Shown here: one piece after another, positions 21,903 to 30,854 of the stretch | How positions within the stretch are numbered: the stretch's first letter is position 1 | Layout of the letters: every line of letters starts with the position of its first letter | Assembly (NCBI GenBank): GCA_031216915.1 | Contig: CM062289.1 | Span: 449,090,910 to 449,154,909 of the forward strand | Source of the DNA: Pictodentalium vernedei | Taxonomy: Eukaryota; Mollusca; Scaphopoda; Dentaliida; Dentaliidae | DNA length: 64,000 bases | Direction: 5' to 3' | The notes under the pieces: model-generated | Told to the model about the DNA's origin: nothing | The model's database searches: none | Seen by the model: the letters and a program-made list of their open reading frames with translations, nothing else | Translations under genes and position numbers: made by a program

Positions 21903-22669
21903 TTAAAATCACCACATAGTACACAATTTGCTTCAGATGATAACCGTAAATATTCTTCTAGATTTTTAAAAAACACTGGGTTATCGTTATTGGGGTCGTA
22001 AATATTTCCTAGAATTATTGTTGTGTCATTAAATTCTATTTTAATAAATAAGAGGTTGCCCACTGTGTACTTTTCTATTTGTAAAATTTTGTATTCAAAT
22101 GTATTATTTAGTAAAACGGCGACTCCTCTTGAGGATTTCGAGTAGGAATTGAAAAGGCATTCATAACCCCATTCTGCCTTAATTTGACGCTCCTCCGACT
22201 CTATAAAGTGTACATCCTGTACACAATAAATATCGCATTGCTTGGCCCGAAGACAGTTAAAGACGTCTCTTCTCTTTTTAGGATCACCCAGTCCCTGGCA
22301 ATTTAAAGACATAATTGTGATAGACATTTGGTTTGATATAGGGTTCGATTGAAGGGACTGCATCCACCACACAAATGCCACATTACCGTCATGTCTTTAT
22401 ATGCAATGCCACCAATAGCCAACGAGTTCACGACAAAGGGGTGCCTTGAGGGGGTAGGTTTGTTGGAAATTTGTAAATGTGAAATGGGTTTCAAAGGGTC
22501 ACAAAGGCAAATATATAAAATGGATAACCTTTGTAGACCGCAAGAGATAGATAAGAGGGGAGGGAAAATGAAGAGGATATAAAACCAATAGAATTTTTTT
22601 CCTGTACAGGTATATACCATTTTTCTGTTCTTGTTTCTCATTTTGCTGAAAAAAGTCTTTATGTATAGC

Positions 22670-22670
<1 letters not shown>

Positions 22671-22705
<35 letters not shown>

Positions 22706-22706
22706 T
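22671..22706. repeat. CAGA/GACA tetranucleotide microsatellite
   Basis: About nine GACA units. A second GACA run lies at 23763-23791; the two bracket about 1 kb in the ORF1-ORF2 spacer of the L1/Tx1-like element. Confidence 0.9.
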
Positions 22707-23762
22707 GACAGGCGTACAATATATGTCACCTGACCATCAAGTTGAAACAAGAAGTCCTGACACAATTGGCGCAGAGAATGCTCAAAAGTTAACACGCACT
22801 TTACTGCAGAATAATGAATTAGTCTGAAATACACAAGAGCCTTGTATGCACAATGTAATGCGCGAAGAGCGAAGTTGGTAATGAAATCGCGAACTGAACC
22901 TGTCAAGTGGACAAAAAAATATGGAAACGCAGTGCGCAGAAGGCCGATTACGAGTTATTCGCCGTGGGATGAATTTTTCTCTTAGTAAATATTTACCATT
23001 TCTGAGGACAAAACACAAGAAGCCTCTGCAAGTCTCCATCACATGGAACACCGGATTGCACTGGTGGTCCATGTGATGGCGGCTTGCAAGTTTCTTTTGC
23101 TATTCTTTTTCTTCCTGTGCAATGCTTTGACCATACGAAAATGCAACAGGGCATTTCTTTACTTTATAATAGACTCCTGCCAATCTATTTTCACAACTAA
23201 ACATATATGCGCTCACAGACATAACACTGCCTCAATCTACCAGAGAATGACAGCAGGCATTCCCCAATAAACTAAAACATTATCATATCCATGAACGGAC
23301 AACAGTTAACAAACACGTGCTTTTCTAATGTATTCAGCAGAGTTTATTAATATGGCTCACTATGTTGCAACACTCGCCAAAAACATAAAATATACGATGT
23401 GATAGGATATCGATATCATATCCTCATTAATTTCGAGATTCGATTCGACCAGAAAATATCCGGTTCACAGGACCCTACGGTGTAAATATGGATCTGTCCT
23501 GCGAATACAGCTAAATCGTGTACACAATCGGGGGCAAACATACATTAAAAACACAGGGAATATAATTAATATTCACCAATTTACACATACGGTATGCTAC
23601 GAATACATCAAACGCATTTAAAAACAGACCGGTAGACAGACAACCTGACAGCCATACATATGCATAAATGAACAGACAGTGATTAACATATGCATAAATG
23701 ACGTTCACGGTTCTACACAGTCATGTTCGCGTGTTAAAGTTACGAAGACCTCTAAAACACAC
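22707..23762. other. spacer between two GACA tracts, origin unclear
   Basis: It contains a diverged end of the TA-type MITE (22738-22775, GAAGTCCTGACACAATTGGC) and a hairpin around 23030-23090 (GCAAGTCTCCATCACATGGA and diverged complement). No coding was seen. It may be an insertion at a microsatellite. Confidence 0.5.
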
Positions 23763-23791
23763 GGATGGACAGACAGACAGACAGACAGACA
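23763..23791. repeat. GACA microsatellite after ORF1
   Basis: Six to seven GACA units, about 30 bp downstream of the ORF1 stop on the minus strand. Confidence 0.88.
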
Positions 23792-23822
23792 TTTTATTTT
23801 ACAAAGCTGGTAAACTTGTTTC

Positions 23823-24753
23823 TTATTTTAGTGGTTTGTTTGCTTTAATAACATCGTCTATGTTTTGAAGAATATCAAACTTCAGTCGTTCACCCGTTTT
23901 TAGATTGCCCCATTACGAAACCATTCCGCCGGTACGCCATTTCTATTTTGCTGTGCTTTTACAGGCAACCTATCAAATTCAATTTTTGTTTTGTTAAGTC
24001 ATCTTTTACTTTGACTGCTTTCATGTTATTGTCTTTTCCTAAATAACGGTAGTATTTTCTATACTGAAAAACACTGTTGCGCGTCTCGGCCCTAGCAAAT
24101 TTTATAAGGCACGGTCTCGGTGCGTCCTCATTCCCCGAAGGCAGACGGTGAGCTGCAACAATGTCGTTTGGGGAGATGTGTATGTCCTGACCACTATTAT
24201 TTACTATTTCACATATTCTTTCAGCGATTTTATCTTTCTCTTCTAAGTCTAATAACCTTATGTTAACTTTTCTCGAGTATTGTTCACTTTTTTTCGAATT
24301 TTGTCTAAGTTCAATAACACTGTTCTCCAAACTCGCGATTCTTTCCTTTAGACTGCCATTCTCCATCGCGAAATAGTCTAGCTCATCGCGCATTGCCGCA
24401 TTTTCAGATGCTGATGCACATATTTTTGCTTCTAAATCCACTAACTTTTTGTTTAATATTGCTGTGAACTTATCATCAACCTCACTTATCATTTCACTTA
24501 AATGAGAAGAACAGGCCGATTTAAATTCATCAAATTTCTCACTCAACATACTGTCTACATCTTGTTTGGATGGGAGTAATTGTATTGAGGTGTACATTTT
24601 ATCGACACGTTCAGTAATCTCTTGGAAATTTGACACACTAGAAAATGAAGGCTCGCTAGTGACACTAGAGTCTGGATTCGGGCGCTTTTTCTTTTCTGGT
24701 TCTTTGTAAGGCTTACTATTGCCTTTCGCGACACTTGATTTTCTCCCTGACAT
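23823..24753 (-). pseudogene. L1/Tx1-like ORF1 (coiled coil plus RRM-like)
   Basis: The likely start is MSGRKSSVAKG at 24753; the open frame reaches further upstream, but that part is 5' UTR-like. A basic N-terminus is followed by a long coiled coil (about residues 45-165, with MRDELDYFAMENGSLKERIA and SLENSVIELRQ), then an RRM-like core (SRKVNIRLLDLEE, DIVAAHRLPS, RPCLIKFARAETR). The first frame stops at 23959, but the C-terminus continues in neighbouring frames (AEWFRNGAI, then KFDILQNIDDVIKANKPLK) to a stop at 23823, so there are at least two frameshifts. Known role: trimeric RNA-binding chaperone of the retrotransposon RNP. Confidence 0.82.
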
Positions 24754-25380
24754 GTTAATAGTGTAAGGGTTAAACGTTGTATGCTTTATTGTCCTGACAG
24801 TCAAACACAACCCGCAGATTAACAAATAACAGAGAAGCTCACTCACAACGCTTCCTCGATCAACCGTGACTTGGCAAGCGTAATACCTCAAGTAGAATAC
24901 CGTTATCCAGAAGAACACTTTACGCTATTCAACGTCATGATTTGTGCTCAGTCCACGATTCAAAACCGAATAAGGATTTTTTGATACCTGAATAAATCTG
25001 ATCATTGCCTCGAAAAATAGGAAAATACACTAAAGTAAATATCTTCAAAGTAAACGAAAAGTACTTGATGATCAGTTGAAACACTTGGTCGAAATCGTTC
25101 TTTGGAATTTCATGTGTAGGTCATACCTCCGATAGAAAGACACTAATCCACAAAAAAATGACAAAAAGAGAAACATAATGGAGTACTGTTTACATGACTT
25201 TACATCGGTACCAAATAGACTTGTTGGGCCTGAAAATGCAACTTCTTACTACGTCATGCCGACCTGGAAGTGTATCGTTTTGTATCGCGATACACACGAA
25301 ACGATACGATACGCGCATCGTGAACAAATGTATCGCGATGCATTGAAATTGCGATGAATCGTTTCAGCCCTAACGTCTAT

Positions 25381-25779
25381 CAAATTACTGAATCGTGAAC
25401 GGTGAATGGCGAAGTGAAAGCGCGAAATTACGCAAAATGTTTCTTAAGTTGGAGACTGTTCAAAAGTCACTGAGCGTTATTAACCTTAAATAATAAACTT
25501 TCTTACGAACATATTTCTTGTCACATAGGTATTTTTACTCGGGTTATAGATAGTAACTGTTTCTTGTTTAAGGCAATTTTTCAAACATAATAAAAAAATT
25601 GTTTTCGGTGATCGAACATTTTGATGGACTTGAACATGGAGAACACTTTTGAATAACATCCTGACTTTCTTAGTACGGCCTATAGCACAAGAGGAAAAAC
25701 TGTCGTTTCGTATTTAACCCAGTGGTTAGTTTCCCCAAAGAGACATGCTTAAAAAATTCGCACATAATGCACATGTATA
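25381..25779. other. non-coding stretch, nothing recognised
   Basis: A+T-rich flank of hAT copy 2. No features. Confidence 0.4.
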
Positions 25780-26770
25780 ATTTGAGTCAGTTACATTATT
25801 ATTATTCTTTATTATATCATTATTTGGATGGTCAAAACTCCATACTATCAACTCATGTTTCTCCAAAATGTAACAATCCTGATACGCTCAACACCCGAGT
25901 CTATTCCTTGTTACATAAATGACCCATCACAAGCTCTCACCTCTACCGTCAGATTATTCACTGATGACATTATAGTATAGCTCACCATCGCCCCAGACTC
26001 CCACTGCCATCACCTTCAAAAGGACCTCAACAAACTTGCAATCTCAGAACAACTGTGAAAAATGGAATTTCATCCAAATAAATGCACTGTGCTTACTGTC
26101 AGCAGAATAAAAAAAATATTCATTGGACTTACACACTTCATGACTATATCTTAGTTCGTGAGAGATCACACAAATTCCCGGCCTGCGTTATCACATCTGA
26201 TCTGAGTTTGAGATAGCACATATCAAACACCCACAGTAAAGCAAATCCTCAGTTTTCTATAGTGGAACCCACATTATCAAAAACGATCAAGGAGAATGCC
26301 TACAAATTACTAGTAAGACCACAGGTTGAGTATGAAACATCCGTTTGTGACCCATACCATCAGACCCACAGAAACCAGCTTGAGAACGAGTCGATGCGGA
26401 AGATATGTAAATGGAAACACACAAACTGCTCAAGCATCAACATCATGCTTCAAGACATGGGATGGAACAGTCTGCACACACGAACCAAGACTGACTATGT
26501 GTATAAAATAGTATAATAGCCATTGACCATGAGAAACTCTTCAGTTAGCCTATAGTCGAAGATCACGTCACATCAATAGTCATTAACTAGCTATGCCTTC
26601 ATGTACCAAAGACTATACAGTTGTACAAATAGTCGTTCTTAATAATAGTGTCTAGAGGCTGGAACAACTTACCTCCCGATATTGCCAGACCTAAATCACT
26701 AAAGATCTTTAAATCTTCGAGTGATACAAAATGCCTAATAACTACATTATACATTGTTTGTACACGTATT
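25780..26770 (+). pseudogene. decayed I/Jockey-like reverse transcriptase fragment
   Basis: In shifting frames: LFTDDIIV (the catalytic box, normally FADD), HLQKDLNKLA, MEFHPNKCTVL, then after further decay KRSRRMPTNY/YKLLVRPQVEYETSV and CFKTWDGTVCTHEP/MLQDMGWNSLH. These are the catalytic and thumb/connection blocks of a common invertebrate non-LTR polymerase. Many stops and shifts are present. The ends are not resolved. Confidence 0.75.
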
Positions 26771-27300
26771 TAACATTTGCACCGATCAACAAACTCGCAG
26801 AATATTCAGCATGTTGAAGGTGGCCACTATTTGGAGGAGGAACATTATTTCTGTTCGTACCAGTCTCTTCAAAAGCTGTCCATGGTTCAAGATAACAAAC
26901 TGATATTATCAGTAACAAGAAAATGTATATGCAACAATACTATCAAATGGAGTGGCCTTGATGATTAAAAAAACGAATTAAACTATTCTGAGGTTTAAAC
27001 TATCCAGCAATTTTTTATGATGCAAGTATTTTTTGCGAATTGAAAGATTGATAAAATAGTTCCCCTAGTACGCTAGATAGATCCGCCGTTACTGTCTCTG
27101 GAATAGGTCGAATATATTTTTTTTCGGTAAAACACTTCGCTGAAGATAAGAAAATTCCAGAAATGACAGAGGTATGAGTGAAAATGAACTTTTTTCGAAA
27201 GCGCCTATCAGCATTTCATTGTAATGAACTCATCACTTGAAATTTAATTTGAAAGATTCGTTTTGATCGAAAAATGTTGTTTGGTGTTTTGATGTGGTTT
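26771..27300. other. non-coding stretch, nothing recognised
   Basis: No open frame or repeat end identified. Confidence 0.4.
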
Positions 27301-27333
27301 TCTGTTTTGTCAAACTATTTCGACTAGTGACTA

Positions 27334-27461
27334 TTGTCCTTTGCCGACGTCACTACAATATATACTGCGCACCATAACCCAGAGAACCAGATCGAAACAA
27401 TGCAAAACGACATGGACAATATAGCAGATTAGTGCTCTGCCAACAAATTATCACTCAACGC
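27334..27461 (+). pseudogene. CR1-like reverse transcriptase active-site region
   Basis: Reads FADVTTIYTAHHN, so the second catalytic Asp of FADD is Val. It continues with MQNDMDNIAD, a stop where Trp is expected, and CSANKLSLNA, at which point the MULE begins. The following residues are found at 29181 (SKTKCILLHP). Confidence 0.85.
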
Positions 27462-27839
27462 GGGTAATACTTTTTGCCGGTAAAAAGGGAATACTGGACT
27501 TTTCGCCGAAAGTACATTTCGCCGGAAAAGACAGTTCGCCGGAACTTAAAATTTTAAAAAAGTTAGTTCGCCGAATTTTTTTTTCTGTCCAATAAAAAGA
27601 CAGTTTGCACATAAAAGTTGTTTGATTAATTAGAGTAGTACATGTATTTTATAGAATTATTGGCTTGCACGTGTAATCAGTACTTAAGATAGAAACATTC
27701 TTTTGATCTGTAATTATCGGATTAATCAAGTGTCGCCTGGGTGTTGGCCTGGGTGTTGGGGGTGGGGTGGGGTTACTTGTATTAGTGGTCAACTTAAAAG
27801 GGGACAGTTGTCCTGTCTGACAATTGCAGAGTGTGTGGG

Positions 27840-28098
27840 TTGGGGAAATTTTTTTGTGGGGGGTGGGGGGCAATTAAGGGGGCAGACTTCCCATGAAGGG
27901 GGGCAAATACGTAAAGGATCATATCATTACTTTATTATGAGGTAGTCGAGAGAGGGAAGGGAGAGATAGATAGAGGGGATAGAGAGAGAGGGAGAGAGAA
28001 GGAGAGGGAGAGCGAGAGACAGGGAGAGAGAGAGGGGGAGAGAGGGAGGGGGAGATGCAAATCCCCCCATGCCCCCCTGTAGCGCCGTCACTAGTGCG
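27840..28098. mobile_element. MITE remnant with G-rich and GA tracts inside the MULE
   Basis: The right end TGTAGCGCCGTCACTAGTG is of the CAGTGGCG type. 27846-27955 is shared with 49720-49826 (GGGGGCAAATACGTAAAGGA and GATCATATCATTACTTT). A GA-rich microsatellite fills 27948-28055. The left end is uncertain. Confidence 0.65.
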
Positions 28099-28104
28099 GA
28101 GGAA

Positions 28105-28180
28105 TGATGGCCTTCTCTTATGAGAACCGCGACAAATCAGCGGCTGGCCAAAAGCCAAAGAGTGATTATTATTATTCTAA
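28105..28180 (+). mobile_element. family-1 retrotransposon, 3' end only
   Basis: About 75 bp matching the terminal segment of the copy ending at 37782: GATGGCCTTCTCTTATGAGA, ACAAATCAGCGGCTGGCC, then ATTATTATTATT. It is an extreme 5' truncation that landed within the MULE. Confidence 0.88.
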
Positions 28181-28204
28181 CTAAAATAATATATTTTTGT
28201 AGGG

Positions 28205-28812
28205 CAACATGAAATTGAGTGGTCTTGTACACCATGTCAAACAGAGTCATCAGAAACCACAGAAGAGACGGAAAATGGAGGAGACATGGAAACGGAAGAG
28301 AGTTCAGATAATGTAACAGTAAACCTTAATAATACACCGGAAGACCCACCCACTCAAACACCTAATCGTATGAATGCAACATATATTGTTCCAAATTCTA
28401 CATCTACACCCATGCCTGTGGGCGTTTCTGCTGTACATCTTGGCTCACCAAATCTTCTGAACTTGCAAGATGCATCTGTCGCGTCTATTGAATCTGTTGA
28501 TTCGTTTCAGGAGGAAGATATTTTAAACGTAATACCTCAGCCTGAGTTGGACTCTGCTGAAGAAACTTTACCATACAATCTGAGCACATACCAGATGATT
28601 TCTTGCAGGGGGATGTGTTTGTAGGTGCACGTAGACATTTGATATTTTTCACACTCTTTATGTGTACACTTCTATCAAAGGCAAAAACATGGTACGTAGA
28701 CGCCACTTTCAAAGCTATTAGTTTGCCATTCAAACAACTTTGGGTTATCCATGCCTTTCTTAAACAGGGTTCCTCTGTGAAACAAGTGCCGCTGATATAT
28801 ACTTTCTGTTAA
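28205..28812 (+). pseudogene. MULE transposase fragment
   Basis: Two overlapping frames. The first (28286-28624) is an acidic, Thr/Pro-rich linker. The second (28603-28812) has KTWYVDATFKAISLPFKQLW and GSSVKQVPLIYTF, the first catalytic-Asp block (YVDATF) of the MULE transposase core and the QLW...VPL strand that follows. A stop after IYTFC and the missing second Asp and Glu blocks show the gene is broken. An active protein would cut and paste the element by binding its inverted ends. A FLYWCH-type DNA-binding domain is usual upstream but is not visible. Confidence 0.82.
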
Positions 28813-29172
28813 ATCTCCTCGTAGTGAACAGAAACATCTGAATATTACGCACATGAATGAGTTACACCTCTGTCGAGCAAATGGGATAATATTCACCCCG
28901 TCGTGCACCTCAGCGAATTCGTTGTTTCCCTTGCAAAAAATGGCGTGTCGATCAGTGTCGATGGCGAAATGATCTATTTTGTCTTGAAAATAGTCTACAA
29001 TAAAACAAACAATACTTAATTTTCCTTCTATATATTTATTACTGCGTAAGCTTCCTTAAATAATCACTTTTCACACATTCAGAGGTACATTTAGTACTTT
29101 AAAACGTAGTTTTTATACACTTACCGTCCTTTTACCGGATACCGTCCTTTTTACCGACAAAAAGTATTACCC
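28813..29172. other. 3' part of the MULE, non-coding
   Basis: Coding-like residues decay after 28990. The last 70 bp contain two CCGTCCTTTTACCG-like repeats next to the terminal inverted repeat. Confidence 0.55.
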
Positions 29173-29882
29173 CTCAACGCCTCAAAAACAAAATGTATAT
29201 TGTTACATCCAACGAATGACACATGGAAGTTGGGTGAAAACACCTTTACTCTAAATAACAGAAATGTAATCCAGCTTGGAAAGCTCCATGAAACGAAAAC
29301 GGTGAAATTCTTAGGTGTTGAGATTGATGAAAACCTAACCTTTAAAAACCACATCTTCAAGGTAGGCTTGGAAGTAGCCAAGTTTATTTCGAGGTCAAAA
29401 ACAGAGTCAAATGATTTTCCCGATACATACACTAAAGACACTTTACTATACGTCGGTCCAAAGTCACTTAATGTATGCAATACAAGTATGGGGACATTCA
29501 CCGGCAACAAACAAGCTGTACGATATCTTACAAAAACGGGCTATCCGAGCTATTAACAATAAAAAGTATAACTCTCACACAGAGGAATAAAATACTTCAG
29601 TTCAGAGACTTGTACAAACTGAATGTCCTTCTGCTTATGCATGACTGGGTCAACAACAAATTAACGCAAGCATCAGATAGTCTCTATACTCTCAACCCAA
29701 ACGATCGAGCAAGATTTACTAGGCAAACTGATATGATGCATATCCTCAAACCACGAACCCAATATTCGGCAAATCTACCACTTCATACATTTCCGAAAAC
29801 TTGGAACGGTGTTGACTCCGAGACCCAAAATTACCCGAGAAACTTATTCAAAAAGAAAGTTACTCAAAGTTTTCTAGACTAA
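29173..29882 (+). pseudogene. CR1-like ORF2, C-terminal part
   Basis: Picks up exactly where the MULE interrupted the gene: ASKTKCILLHPTND, VKFLGVEIDENLTFKNHI, then after a frameshift near 29540 NKILQFRDLYKLNVLLLMHD and FPKTWNGVD. This is the thumb/connection and C-terminal region of a CR1-like polymerase, similar to that at 38248-38763 on the other strand. It ends with a stop at 29880. Confidence 0.85.
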
Positions 29883-30659
29883 TATGACGCAAGTGTCACT
29901 TGCACCAACAGAGCTTGCTGTGAATGTGAAGAAACCCTCGAGGGCTGCTTGCAACAGGAAACAAATTCTCCTACCAACTGGAGATTTCTGGCCTCGTACA
30001 GAGTAACAACTCTTAGTACGTATTGTTTCTTTTTTCTCTCCTTTCATAGTTCTCCGTATATCCTATTCAGTGGGTCTATGTCTTATTATTGATGGCAAAG
30101 CCCCAATATAGGCACACGTATGTATAGTTGCACACAGCAGTGGAGATGTGATTATAGCAATTTTCTCATCCACTGTTGTGTTCATCTCTGCGTTGAGCTG
30201 GCTCTGGGTATATCTATTACCACTCGATCTGATATATTGATATATATCTCTTAGTTCAAGAATTCTGTTTCGGGCGATACATGTAATATTGCACCTAGTT
30301 CAAAGTTTCAAAATTTAATTCAAAGCCAATTTAATACACGAACTTGAGCTTCTTCGCCCTTAGCTCCTCTCCGACCCCTCCTCGCCTCACCCCGTACTAT
30401 TCAGCTGTTAAGACCGCATCATTTCCCCATACTTTCAAGCTCTTTTTCTGTTTTTTTTTCTTTTCTTCTTCTCTCTTTTTACCTTAAGGTGGGTGACACT
30501 AACACAGCCAGCTAGCAACGTCACCCCACACAGAAAACAAATTGACAGTGTTGTCACGTCAGTGGGAATAACTTACTGTATTCATATTTAATATTGTCCA
30601 TCATGTAAAAAGTTGTACTATAATGTTTTTTCTGCAAATAAATTCATTCATTCATTCAT
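29883..30659 (+). other. 3' UTR of the CR1-like element
   Basis: Non-coding, with a pyrimidine-rich tract near 30440-30480, ending AAATAAATTCATTCATTCAT. Confidence 0.7.
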
Positions 30660-30854
30660 TCTGTTTTCCCAAACTATTTCGACTAGTGACTAAAATGGAA
30701 GTACTACATATACTCCCTCAGTCATATTTGCTGTGTAAGTAAATATATGTTCCAAGCTGACCATGAATGAATTTGACATATGCTCAAAGAAGTACTTCTT
30801 CATTTGACTTGAAGCTCGCGGTAACATTTACATTCCACGGATACATTTGGTATA

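Larger units (their letters stand above)
17710..22327 (-). pseudogene. L1/Tx1-like ORF2 (endonuclease, reverse transcriptase, CCHC)
   Basis: The start Met at 22327 begins MSITIMSLNCQGLG, block I of an L1-type endonuclease; QDVHF and CGDFN follow. The C-terminal endonuclease (RLDYFLVS, YRSDHSWV) lies at 21279-21575. Reverse transcriptase motifs are NWRPISLLN (about 20190), LIDFEKAFDSISW (about 19980) and catalytic YADD (about 19675-19686). The knuckle CSICKREKETLIHLFCEC (18040-18095) and a basic C-terminus finish it at 17710. Without the three MITEs (19159-19472, 21076-21316, 21659-21902) it would be about 1,270 codons, normal for L1/Tx1. Several frameshifts and stops remain, so it is inactive. 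It would have nicked target DNA and reverse-transcribed the element RNA. Confidence 0.88.
17322..25210 (-). mobile_element. L1/Tx1-like non-LTR retrotransposon, near full length, dead
   Basis: Inserted in hAT copy 2; the flanks CAAAATAAACT and CCAAATAGACT (9 of 11 identical) are the likely target duplication. Going 5' to 3' on the minus strand: 5' UTR (25210-24754), ORF1 (24753-23823), a spacer with TGTC repeats (23822-22328), ORF2 (22327-17710) and a 3' UTR with a TAA microsatellite and an A-rich tail (17322-17709). It was later hit by three MITEs. All size and order features fit an L1-superfamily element; the Tx1 assignment rests on endonuclease and C-terminal motifs by eye. Confidence 0.88.
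16969..25372 (-). mobile_element. hAT element copy 2, split by a retrotransposon
   Basis: The left end TAGGGCTGCAACGAT starts at 16969 and the right end TTTCAGCCCTA finishes at 25372. Both sides are flanked by a perfect 8-bp ACGTCTAT (16961-16968 and 25373-25380). hAT sequence is found only in 16969-17320 and 25211-25372, aligned in reverse to copy 1 (1923-2584). The 7.9 kb between is the L1/Tx1-like element. No transposase. Confidence 0.92.
27462..29172 (+). mobile_element. Mutator-like (MULE) element, transposase truncated
   Basis: The ends are inverted repeats: GGGTAATACTTTTTGCCGGT at the left and the complement of GGGTAATACTTTTTGTCGGT at the right. Both flanks are CTCAACGC (27454-27461 and 29173-29180), a perfect 8-bp target duplication. 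Next to the left end there are four TTCGCCG repeats (27498-27568). The interior contains a MULE transposase fragment and later insertions (27840-28180). Most of the transposase is missing, so it is non-autonomous. Confidence 0.9.
27334..30659 (+). mobile_element. CR1-like non-LTR retrotransposon, 5'-truncated, split by a MULE
   Basis: Flanked by 33-bp direct repeats (27301-27333 and 30660-30692; 31 of 33 identical, including AAACTATTTCGACTAGTGAC). The 5' truncation begins exactly at the reverse transcriptase active site. The 3' end carries an ATTC repeat tail (30642-30659). Coding is 27334-27461 plus 29173-29882. The 3' UTR is 29883-30641. The MULE at 27462-29172 separates the two parts. The terminal ATTC repeats and domain order suggest CR1-like; clade unproven. 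Confidence 0.9.
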
